Part shown: in pieces, positions 1 to 5,243 of the stretch
How the letters are laid out: the number at the start of each line of letters is the position of its first letter
Position numbering within the stretch: position 1 is the stretch's first letter
Origin: Acidobacteriaceae bacterium
Lineage (GTDB): Bacteria; Acidobacteriota; Terriglobia; Bryobacterales; Bryobacteraceae
Length of the DNA stretch: 5,243 bases
Assembly (NCBI GenBank): GCA_019245255.1
Contig: JAFARV010000179.1
Coordinates: forward strand, 1 to 5,243
Direction: 5' to 3'
The notes under the pieces: model-generated
What the model saw: the letters and a program-made list of their open reading frames with translations, nothing else
The model's database searches: none
Told to the model about the DNA's origin: nothing
Made by a program: the position numbers and the translations under genes

Positions 1-25
1 CCAGTCGGTATGGTTGATTAACGGG

Positions 26-670
26 ATGTTGGCCGATACGAAGACAGCCACTGCGAGACACGAGTCGAAAACCAGATTTCTGCAGGCTGCGCTTCAGGTC
101 ATTCGCGCTAAGGGATACACGGCCACGACCGTAGAGGATGTTTGCGAGGCTGCCGGGCTGACGAAGGGAAGCTTCTTCCACCATTTTGACAACAAGGAGG
201 AACTGGCTCTGGCTGCGGCTGACTATTGGACCGAATGCGCCGGCGCGCTGTTTGCCTCTGCGCCCTACCACGCGCAAGCCAACGCGCTGGAGCGGTTGTT
301 GGCCTATGTGGACTTCCGTAAGGGGCTGCTGACCGGGAAATTGCCCGATTTTACCTGCCTGGCCGGGACGATGGTACAGGAGGTCTACGACAGCCACCCG
401 ACGATCCGTGAGGCGTGTGATCGGAGCATCAGCGGGCACGCGGAGGCGCTGGAGCCAGATATAGCTGAAGCGATGCGTGAATACGGGGTGACCGGTAACT
501 GGACGGCGCGGAGTCTGGCGCTCTACGCGCAGGCGGTGCTCCAGGGATCGTTCATTTTGGCTAAGGCCAAGGGCGGGCCCGCAGTGGCCGGGGAGTGCCT
601 CGATCACCTGCGACGGTATATCGAGATGCTGTTTCAGCAAAAGGGAGGCACGGCTTCGTTGGAACCGTAA
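26..670 (+). CDS. TetR/AcrR-family transcriptional regulator
   Basis: This is a 214-residue one-component repressor of the usual TetR length, expected to act as a dimer on DNA in the cytoplasm. Residues 15-60 form the TetR_N domain: helix 1 (TRFLQAALQVIRAKGY), then the helix-turn-helix TTVEDVCEAAGLTKGSFFHHF at about 34-54, followed by the typical DNKEEL. The all-helical remainder is the ligand/dimerisation domain; the stretch around FTCLAGTMVQEVYDSHPTIREAC resembles the C-terminal domain seen in AcuR/AefR-like members. The ligand cannot be read from sequence. I chose ATG at 26 over an in-frame TTG at 14 because it is the stronger codon; neither has a clear Shine-Dalgarno, and only 25 nt of upstream sequence is visible. 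The gene for a secreted protein follows 52 nt later on the same strand and may be co-transcribed and co-regulated. The family call is secure; the target is inference. Confidence 0.92.
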   Translation: MLADTKTATARHESKTRFLQAALQVIRAKGYTATTVEDVCEAAGLTKGSFFHHFDNKEELALAAADYWTECAGALFASAPYHAQANALERLLAYVDFRKGLLTGKLPDFTCLAGTMVQEVYDSHPTIREACDRSISGHAEALEPDIAEAMREYGVTGNWTARSLALYAQAVLQGSFILAKAKGGPAVAGECLDHLRRYIEMLFQQKGGTASLEP

Positions 671-712
671 GTGGCCGAGTTTGTTTATGGCAGAAAGAGC
701 CTTGTAGAAAGC

Positions 713-717
713 GGGAG
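713..717 (+). promoter_or_regulatory. Ribosome binding site of the secreted-protein gene
   Basis: GGGAG lies 5 nt before the ATG at 723. It supports that start and independent translation of the second gene of the pair. It is the clearest Shine-Dalgarno in the window. Confidence 0.6.
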
Positions 718-722
718 TCGCC

Positions 723-1427
723 ATGCGAAATTCGAAAACGATCTTCATTCTTGTACTCCTGTCTCTGATAACTCTGTCGGGAGACATGCGAAACGCGCGA
801 GCGCAGGCGGATCTCTATCCGGCCATGGCTCGGCTGGACGAGTACCTGATGCCGAAGGATGCGGAGATCACGCTGGCGCGGAGCGCGGCGCCGGCGTCGG
901 TCGCGGACGGCGCCACCGTGATGGTGCTGGGACGGCAGGGGTACACGACCGCTGTGCAAGGCGCGAACGGCTTCGTCTGTTTCGTGGAGCGATCCTGGGC
1001 CCATGACACGGATCATCCGGAATTCTGGAATCCTAAAATGCGCGCTCCCAACTGCTTCAATGCCGCGGCGGCCAACAGCGTGTTGCCGCTATATCTGATG
1101 AAGACTCGACTGGTGCTGGCAGGCAAGTCGAAGGCGGAGATCGCTCAGGCCATCGCGGCGGCGCTGGACAGCGGGGAATTACCGGCGTTGGCCCCGGAAG
1201 GTATGTGCTACATGCTGTCGAAGGAGCAATATCTCAACGATGCGGCTCACAGTTGGCATCCACACGTGATGTTCTATGCACCGGGGGATGTGGCGAAGAC
1301 CTGGGGGGCGAATCTGCCGGGCTCGCCGATGCTCGCGGCGTTTGATCCGCAAGCGCGACTGACGACTTTCTTTGTCGTGGTGCACAACTGGTCGGACGGC
1401 ACACTGGCGCCGCCGATGAAACACTGA
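723..1427 (+). CDS. Secreted protein of unknown function with signal peptide
   Basis: The 234-residue product begins with a classical Sec signal peptide: basic n-region (MRNSK), hydrophobic core TIFILVLLSLITL at about 6-18, and a likely signal peptidase I site after A27 (ARA/QAD). The mature part is about 207 residues with no further membrane segment. Visible landmarks are a short beta-rich motif ATVMVLGRQGY (64-74), GFVCFVERSW (83-92), EFWNPKMRAPNCFN (100-113), and WHPHVMFYAPGD near 178-189. Three Cys (C86, C111, C162) could allow one disulfide outside the cytoplasm. The His/Trp-rich WHPH motif could bind a metal or ligand, but no known catalytic signature is recognisable. I cannot name a characterised family; it looks like a conserved hypothetical type I associate with Acidobacteriota. 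It sits 52 nt after the TetR gene, so TetR control is plausible. The GGGAG at 713 supports the start. Confidence 0.85.
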   Translation: MRNSKTIFILVLLSLITLSGDMRNARAQADLYPAMARLDEYLMPKDAEITLARSAAPASVADGATVMVLGRQGYTTAVQGANGFVCFVERSWAHDTDHPEFWNPKMRAPNCFNAAAANSVLPLYLMKTRLVLAGKSKAEIAQAIAAALDSGELPALAPEGMCYMLSKEQYLNDAAHSWHPHVMFYAPGDVAKTWGANLPGSPMLAAFDPQARLTTFFVVVHNWSDGTLAPPMKH

Positions 1428-1473
1428 GCGGTGGAAAGCGCACGCAGAAAGCAACTCAAGTAATGGTTACGAT

Positions 1474-1489
1474 CCCGCTTCTCCGCGGG
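1474..1489. repeat. Short GC-rich inverted repeat in the gap upstream of the MocR gene
   Basis: CCCGC (1474-1478) and GCGGG (1485-1489) form a 5-bp stem with a 6-nt loop, 27 nt before the ATG at 1517. It lies in the 89-nt gap between the secreted-protein gene and the MocR gene, which also holds a GAAAGC direct repeat at 1434-1439 and 1447-1452. It could be a weak terminator for the upstream pair or part of an operator. There is no T-run after it, and a stem this short arises easily by chance. I see no convincing -35/-10 pair in this gap. Confidence 0.25.
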
Positions 1490-1516
1490 TAAGAACTTGC
1501 CCGAAACAGTGACCCT

Positions 1517-3130
1517 ATGAATTCTCTCCGCTCAGGTCTCACTCATGCCTATCATCAGGGGAATTCTGTATTGGCCGGCCGTTCCGCGCCCTCAGACCAC
1601 AAAAGCGCTAACTCGCAAGATCCCCTCTCTTTGGTAAAGGTCCCTCCCCGTCGTTCAGGCCGATTCCCGAAGACAGCCTCCTCTCAGATCTTGCCCTTGA
1701 TCGAGATCGATCGAAATTCGGGGGCACCGTTGCATCGGCAGGTCTATGACGCCTATCGGGCCGCAATCTATCGCGGCGATCTGCGTCCGGGACAGCGCGT
1801 ATCCTCAAGTCGCGTCCTGGCCGACGAGATTCGCATTTCTCGCGCTCCCGTATTGGAGGCTTATGCGCAGCTGCTCGCCGAAGGCTACTTCGAGTCACGC
1901 GGTGGCGTCGGAACTTTTATAGCCCACTCGCTCCCAGAGCAGCTCACTTCCGCCAATCGGCATGTCAAGACTCTTTCGGGACTGCGTGCCGTCTCCCGCG
2001 GGTCATCGCTCTATTCTCCATGCAACGTTGCGTCTATAAATCGAACATGCGGAGCATTCGTGGTTCATCAACCCGCCTTCGATCAATTCCCATTTAACAT
2101 ATGGTCCGATCTCGCCGCCCGGCACAGTCGCAACCCGCATGCCAGCGCGTTGCAGCATGTAAGCCCACTTGGTTTAGAACGCGTGCGCTCCGAGATCTGC
2201 GCTTACCTGCGAGGCGCGCGAGCCGTTCAATGCGATCCCGGGCAGATCATGATCGTGTCTGGCTCGCAACAGGCGCTTGACATCACGGTGCGCGTTTTGC
2301 TCGATCCCGGATGCCAAGTCTTCCTTGAGGAGCCTGGGTACAGCTTGCAAAGAAGTATTCTCCAAGCCGCTGGGTGCCGTCTTGTCCCTGTTCCCGTAGA
2401 TCAAGAGGGCATGAATATCGGTCTCGCCATGGATCGCGGGTTGCGGGCCAGAGCTGCATTTGTCACTCCCTCCCACCAGTACCCTCTGGGATGGACGATG
2501 AGCGCAACACGAAGGCTGCACCTGCTGACCTGGGCGCAGACTACCGGCGCGTGGATCGTGGAAGACGATTGCGGCAGCGAATACCGCTATGATGGCAGCC
2601 CCATACGCTCCGTGCAGGGTATGGATGCTAACTCACGTGTGATCTATATCGGCACGTTCAGCAAGGCCCTGTTTCCCTCACTTCGTGTCGGCTACGTCGT
2701 CATCCCGCACGATCTGGTTGAACGATTCTGTGCCGTTCGTTTCGCCATGGACATCTTCCCACCGTATCTTTATCAAGAGGTTCTCGCCGATTTCATGAGC
2801 CAAGGCCACTTCGGCCGCCATATCCGCAAAATGCGTAAACTCTATGGCGAGCGGCGCAAGGTGCTGGTGGCGAATCTTCACGGCGTGTTCGGCGACATGC
2901 TTGAGGTGCATGGCGCCGAAGCCGGCATGCACATCACCGTGACGCTGCCTGGAGGTCACCGCGATACGGAGATCGCGGTGAAAGCTTTCCACTCTGGAAT
3001 CGGGTTGTTGCCTCTTTCACCCTTTTACTGGAAAGGCCCCGCACGCCATGGTTTCTTGCTTGGATTTGGCAGCGCTCCAGTCGATCAGATCCCGGCTGCG
3101 GTTGGCGCGATGCGCGCTCTGCTTGGTTGA
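1517..3130 (+). CDS. MocR-family regulator (GntR winged helix + aminotransferase class I domain)
   Basis: This 537-residue protein joins a GntR-type winged helix (about 61-136, LPLIEIDRNSGAPLHRQVY to GGVGTFIA), a variable linker (about 137-185) and a fold-type I aminotransferase domain to the C-terminus. MocR proteins use bound PLP, or an external aldimine, as the effector to switch DNA binding; GabR and PdxR are the models. Hallmarks present are SGSQQALDI, EEPGY, TPSHQYPLGWTMS, and the PLP lysine K383 in GTFSKALFPSLRVGY, with R390 seven residues on as in GabR. The EDDYDSE motif instead reads E349-D-D-C-G-S-E, so C352 replaces the Tyr that contacts PLP O3' in GabR (Tyr281). The winged helix is normally close to the N-terminus; here some 55 extra Ser/basic residues precede it, and ATG 1517 has no good ribosome binding site, so a later start (e.g. 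TTG 1631) is possible. Neither vitamin B6 genes nor an aminotransferase gene is adjacent, so the target is unknown. The family call is secure. Confidence 0.93.
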   Translation: MNSLRSGLTHAYHQGNSVLAGRSAPSDHKSANSQDPLSLVKVPPRRSGRFPKTASSQILPLIEIDRNSGAPLHRQVYDAYRAAIYRGDLRPGQRVSSSRVLADEIRISRAPVLEAYAQLLAEGYFESRGGVGTFIAHSLPEQLTSANRHVKTLSGLRAVSRGSSLYSPCNVASINRTCGAFVVHQPAFDQFPFNIWSDLAARHSRNPHASALQHVSPLGLERVRSEICAYLRGARAVQCDPGQIMIVSGSQQALDITVRVLLDPGCQVFLEEPGYSLQRSILQAAGCRLVPVPVDQEGMNIGLAMDRGLRARAAFVTPSHQYPLGWTMSATRRLHLLTWAQTTGAWIVEDDCGSEYRYDGSPIRSVQGMDANSRVIYIGTFSKALFPSLRVGYVVIPHDLVERFCAVRFAMDIFPPYLYQEVLADFMSQGHFGRHIRKMRKLYGERRKVLVANLHGVFGDMLEVHGAEAGMHITVTLPGGHRDTEIAVKAFHSGIGLLPLSPFYWKGPARHGFLLGFGSAPVDQIPAAVGAMRALLG

Positions 3131-3215
3131 ATTGATGGCGAAAGTCTTCCCGGCGACTATACATCGGCTACGGAGTAATCGACTGCCCGGAAGTTCGGCG
3201 GCCTCAAGATCGCGA

Positions 3216-3230
3216 CCGGTTGCTAACCGG
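3216..3230. repeat. Palindrome 1 of the array
   Basis: CCGGTT (3216-3221), loop GCT, AACCGG (3225-3230). CGC at 3211-3213 can also pair with GCG at 3233-3235 across a 2x2 internal loop, though the right side of that extension shares bases with palindrome 2. In the plus-strand RNA the innermost bases G3222 and U3224 could form a wobble pair. Confidence 0.75.
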
Positions 3231-3233
3231 CGG

Positions 3234-3248
3234 CGGGTTGGTAACCCG
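3234..3248. repeat. Palindrome 2 of the array
   Basis: CGGGTT (3234-3239), loop GGT, AACCCG (3243-3248). The 11-nt centre GGTTGGTAACC differs from that of palindrome 1 (GGTTGCTAACC) only at the middle base, so these two look like recently related copies with altered outer pairs. Confidence 0.75.
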
Positions 3249-3258
3249 ACCAGTTGCC

Positions 3259-3273
3259 CCGATTGGCAATCGG
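3259..3273. repeat. Palindrome 3 of the array
   Basis: CCGATT (3259-3264), loop GGC, AATCGG (3268-3273). Because G3265 can pair with C3267, this is a perfect 7-bp palindrome around one central base. GC at 3256-3257 pairs with GC at 3275-3276 outside a C/T mismatch. TTGCC (3254-3258) could instead pair with GGCAA (3265-3269), a competing fold. Confidence 0.75.
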
Positions 3274-3276
3274 TGC

Positions 3277-3293
3277 GCAGGATACCATCCTGC
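3277..3293. repeat. Palindrome 4 of the array (opposite apparent orientation)
   Basis: GCAGGAT (3277-3283), loop ACC, ATCCTGC (3287-3293): the longest stem, 7 bp. Read on the minus strand its core is ATGGTAT, with the same G-T innermost pair that palindromes 1 and 2 show on the plus strand, so this unit appears inverted relative to them. Confidence 0.75.
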
Positions 3294-3337
3294 CCCACAC
3301 GCTGTTTGCTGCGTATCAGAAGTTATGCAATTAGGCA

Positions 3338-3790
3338 CTAGCTCAACTGACCTAACCGTTTCTTCGCGTCTTTCGCAAGCTTGGAATCGGGCGCAATCTG
3401 GACCACGCGCTGGAACGCCGCTTTGGCCTTGTCCTTGTTCTTCAGCTTTTGCTCGGCTTCACCAAGGCGAAAAAAAGCTTCGGCGGAATTCGGGTTGTAC
3501 TTTGTAGCATCTTCAAAGCGTCCCACTGCCGCTCGATAGCCGCGTGCCGTTCCCTGATGCATATAGAAGTTGCCAACCCTGATGTTACGGTCCGCTTCCA
3601 GCGGGTTGAACGGATACGTCCGCGGTTTCGCCGCATCGTCTTCTTCGGGCGGCTCGCTTTCGTCGGGGGGTTCTTGCGCCTGCCCGTTATTTGCAGGTGG
3701 TTGCGCAGGCGCAGGCTGTTGCTCGAATGCAGGGCCACAGAATGCAGGCACAAACACCAGGAGACAGGCAAAGAACGATTTGCGTGTCAC
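3338..3790 (-). CDS. Exported TPR-repeat protein, BamD/YfiO-like in flavour
   Basis: From GTG at 3790 the product has 150 residues: a compact signal peptide (TRK, then FFACLLVFVPAFC; likely cleavage after A21, CGPA/FEQQ), a Pro- and Glu/Asp-rich disordered linker (about 23-56), then two tetratricopeptide repeats (about 67-100, RNIRVGNFYMHQG to DATKYNP; 101-134, NSAEAFFRLGEAEQKLKNKDKAKAAFQRVVQIAP) and a short basic capping helix. The first repeat recalls the start of BamD/YfiO outer-membrane assembly proteins, but two repeats are too few for BamD and there is no lipobox (PAFC does not fit). A periplasmic protein-interaction role is the most I would infer. Start choice is uncertain: in-frame alternatives are TTG 3796, ATG 3829 (overlapping the uvrC start by 2 nt) and GTG 3862 (inside uvrC). 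GTG 3790 gives the most normal signal peptide. It diverges from uvrC and converges with the MocR gene. Confidence 0.8.
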   Translation of the reverse strand: MTRKSFFACLLVFVPAFCGPAFEQQPAPAQPPANNGQAQEPPDESEPPEEDDAAKPRTYPFNPLEADRNIRVGNFYMHQGTARGYRAAVGRFEDATKYNPNSAEAFFRLGEAEQKLKNKDKAKAAFQRVVQIAPDSKLAKDAKKRLGQLS

Positions 3791-3796
3791 AATCAA

Positions 3797-3804
3797 AGTA
3801 TAAC
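3797..3804. promoter_or_regulatory. Possible bidirectional -10 element between the TPR gene and uvrC
   Basis: AGTATAAC carries TATAAC on the plus strand (3799-3804) and TATACT on the minus strand (3802-3797), each 5 of 6 matches to TATAAT and sharing the TATA core. The plus-strand element lies 23 nt before the uvrC ATG. The minus-strand element would place a start of transcription at or next to the GTG at 3790, which would make that mRNA leaderless. No good -35 hexamer is visible on either side, so this is a proposal from motif and position only. Confidence 0.35.
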
Positions 3805-3827
3805 GACCCCAGACATTTAGCTGCGTC

Positions 3828-5243
3828 ATGGATTTACGAGAGAAAGTCGCGCAGCTTCCCACCCAGCCAGGCGTTTACCTCTATAAAGACGGAGCGGGTA
3901 GCGTTCTCTACGTCGGCAAAGCGAAGAACCTCCGCAGCCGGGTACGAAGCTACTTCAACGAGGACCGGCTGGCCGAAGCGAAAACCGGAACGCTGATCGG
4001 CGAAGCGCGCGATATCGCTTTTATTGAGGTTCATAACAATAAAGAAGCGCTCGCGCTCGAAAACAACCTCATTAAGCAGTACAAGCCGCGCTTCAACGTG
4101 CTGCTTCGCGACGATAAGACCTATCCATACGTGAAATTAACGAACGAGAAGTACCCGCGTGTATACGTGACCCGCCGGATTCTCAAGGACGGGGCCGGCT
4201 ACTATGGACCTTTTTTCCCGGGCAATCTGGCGCACCGCCTGGTTCACTTCATTCACCGGCACTTCCTGGTCCCGTCCTGCAAAATCGATTTCAATCGCCG
4301 CCACACTCATCCGTGCCTGCAGTATCACATTCACCGCTGTTTGGGGCCGTGCGTTGAGGGACTTACGACCGACGCGGCCTATGCCGCGGCGGTCAATGAT
4401 GTGCGATTGTTCCTTGAGGGACGCCATCGCGACCTGATAGTCGATCTCGAAAGCCGCATGCAAAGGGCGGCCGAGGATATGCGATTCGAAGAGGCCGCCA
4501 GCCTGCGGAACCTGACTACAACCGTTCGGGAACTGCATGAGAAGCAGACCATGGCGGCGGTGGAAGGCGATGATGTCGATATCTTCGCGTACCATGCCGA
4601 GCCTCCTCTGGTTGCCGTCAACCTGTTTCACCTTCGTAACGGCAAAATCGTCGATCGACGCGAACTGTTCTGGGAGGACCAGCCAGATTTCGATCCGGCC
4701 GAGTTCTTCGGCGCCCTGCTGAAGCAGGTCTATGTGGGGAGCCGCTACATACCGGGTCGCATCCACGTTCCGGCGGACTTCGAAGATCGCCAGGAATTGG
4801 AAGAGTTCCTGAGCGACTTGCGGCATCGCAGAGTAGAGATCGCGGTGCCTCAGCGCGGCAGCAAGAAAGCCATGCTCGCTTTGGTCGAAACAAATGCGAA
4901 GCACAGCTTCGAGCAGCGCTTCCGCGTTATGAAACCATCGTCAGACGCCATCCGCGGTGCGCTGCAAGACGCGTTGAACCTGCCCGACCTCCCCAAACGC
5001 ATTGAATGCTTCGATATCTCTCACATTCAAGGTACAGACAAGGTTGCGAGCATGGTGGTTTGGGAGAGCGGCGGAATGAAAAAATCCGATTATCGGAAGT
5101 TCATCATCCGCACCGTCGAAGGCAATGACGACTTTGCCTCGATGCGCGAGGTCATCACGCGGCGCTACTCGAAGTTAAAAGAGGAGAACCAGCCCTTCCC
5201 AAGCCTGGTGCTCGTCGATGGAGGCCTGGGCCAATTGCATGCT
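3828..5243 (+). CDS. uvrC: Excinuclease ABC subunit C, UvrC (3' end outside window)
   Basis: An open frame of 472 codons runs from ATG 3828 to the window edge without a stop; UvrC is usually about 600 residues, so roughly the last quarter, including the helix-hairpin-helix pair, is missing. UvrC joins UvrB on damaged DNA and cuts on both sides of the lesion. The N-terminal GIY-YIG nuclease (3' incision) shows PGVYLYKD, YVGKAKNLRSRVRSYF (Y17, Y28, R38) and E78. Cysteines C151, C163, C171 and C175 keep the C-x11-C-x7-C-x3-C spacing of the E. coli [4Fe-4S] ligands. A UVR motif for UvrB binding spans about 203-238 (AAEDMRFEEAASLR). The RNase H-like 5' nuclease follows, with D396 in FDISH, D435 in the GNDDFASM stretch and D464 in VDGGLGQLHA matching the catalytic Asp triad. 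The start fits the family N-terminus exactly, though no Shine-Dalgarno is evident. Nothing looks broken within the visible part. Confidence 0.97.
   Translation, partial: MDLREKVAQLPTQPGVYLYKDGAGSVLYVGKAKNLRSRVRSYFNEDRLAEAKTGTLIGEARDIAFIEVHNNKEALALENNLIKQYKPRFNVLLRDDKTYPYVKLTNEKYPRVYVTRRILKDGAGYYGPFFPGNLAHRLVHFIHRHFLVPSCKIDFNRRHTHPCLQYHIHRCLGPCVEGLTTDAAYAAAVNDVRLFLEGRHRDLIVDLESRMQRAAEDMRFEEAASLRNLTTTVRELHEKQTMAAVEGDDVDIFAYHAEPPLVAVNLFHLRNGKIVDRRELFWEDQPDFDPAEFFGALLKQVYVGSRYIPGRIHVPADFEDRQELEEFLSDLRHRRVEIAVPQRGSKKAMLALVETNAKHSFEQRFRVMKPSSDAIRGALQDALNLPDLPKRIECFDISHIQGTDKVASMVVWESGGMKKSDYRKFIIRTVEGNDDFASMREVITRRYSKLKEENQPFPSLVLVDGGLGQLHA

Larger units (their letters stand above)
3216..3293. repeat. 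Tandem array of four short near-perfect palindromes
   Basis: Four consecutive hairpin-forming palindromes (15, 15, 15 and 17 nt) fill 78 nt between the convergent MocR and TPR genes. Each has a perfect 6- or 7-bp stem around a 3-nt loop; spacers are 3, 10 and 3 nt. Stem sequences differ, but read in the right orientation all four cores fit W-T-G-S-Y-A-W (TTGCTAA, TTGGTAA, TTGGCAA and, on the minus strand, ATGGTAT). That shared design with varied stems points to selection on structure or symmetry. No T-run follows any stem on either strand, so these are not textbook intrinsic terminators. They could be REP-like elements, structured RNA, or protein sites that also end transcription from both sides. 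The rest of the 207-nt gap (3131-3215 and 3294-3337) shows only weak pairing, such as CTTCC at 3146 with GGAAG at 3189. Confidence 0.8.

Noticed and set aside
561..1016. 151-codon open frame on the minus strand over the TetR/secreted-protein junction
   Set aside because: Arg/His-rich, low-information translation across two well-supported plus-strand genes; no ribosome binding site or motif.
1993..2003. CCCGCGGG palindrome inside the MocR coding region
   Set aside because: A short self-complementary octamer in conserved coding sequence with no accompanying structure; expected in GC-rich genes.
3282..3287. ATACCA, the half-site bound by GabR, in palindrome 4 downstream of the MocR gene
   Set aside because: A single six-base match inside a longer palindrome, with no second copy at the spacing GabR needs; most likely coincidence.
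3216..3293. CRISPR array or integron attC site
   Set aside because: The units are not identical direct repeats and spacers are 3-10 nt, so not CRISPR; there are no attC core sites or integrase gene.
3048..3341. 97-codon plus-strand frame covering the palindrome array
   Set aside because: It begins inside the MocR gene in another frame and its translation is Arg/Ser/Pro-rich and featureless; the palindromes explain the sequence better than coding does.
3449..3820. Plus-strand frame of 123 codons across the TPR gene
   Set aside because: The opposite strand encodes a clear signal peptide and TPR repeats; this frame is Cys/Arg-rich antisense noise.
4137..4904. 255-codon open frame on the minus strand
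   Set aside because: It lies wholly antisense to uvrC, whose motifs are unambiguous, and its translation shows no recognisable domain; a shadow frame in GC-rich DNA.

Overview
The window looks like chromosomal DNA from a moderately GC-rich Gram-negative-type bacterium. I lean towards Acidobacteriota, perhaps the Solibacter/Bryobacter side. This rests on the look of the secreted protein at 723-1427, on the TPR protein beside uvrC, and on overall composition. It is an impression from family resemblance, not a search result.

Layout, left to right. (1) 26-670, plus strand: a TetR/AcrR-family repressor. (2) 723-1427, plus strand, 52 nt later with its own ribosome binding site: a secreted protein of unknown function that probably shares the repressor's transcript. 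(3) 1428-1516: a short gap with a small GC-rich inverted repeat. (4) 1517-3130, plus strand: a MocR-type regulator, i.e. a GntR winged helix fused to a class I aminotransferase-like domain. It has a long N-terminal extension and a Cys where the family normally has the Tyr that contacts PLP. (5) 3131-3337: a gap between convergent genes holding four tandem, near-perfect short palindromes at 3216-3293. This is the most unusual structure in the window. (6) 3338-3790, minus strand: a small exported protein with a Pro/acidic linker and two TPR repeats. (7) 3828-5243, plus strand: the first 472 codons of uvrC, the nucleotide excision repair nuclease, running off the right edge. The long frame at 4137-4904 on the minus strand is only its shadow.

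How the genes relate. The TetR gene and the secreted-protein gene look like a pair. The MocR regulator is an orphan: no pdxS/pdxT, gabT or transporter gene lies next to it, so its target is unknown. The TPR gene and uvrC diverge from a gap of only 37 nt that contains overlapping -10-like hexamers on both strands, so the two may share a bidirectional promoter. Nothing here suggests an insertion sequence, prophage, CRISPR array, tRNA or rRNA. The candidate for something undescribed is the palindrome array at 3216-3293: four stems differ in sequence but share size, loop length and a common core, the pattern expected of a repeated, structure-conserved element.
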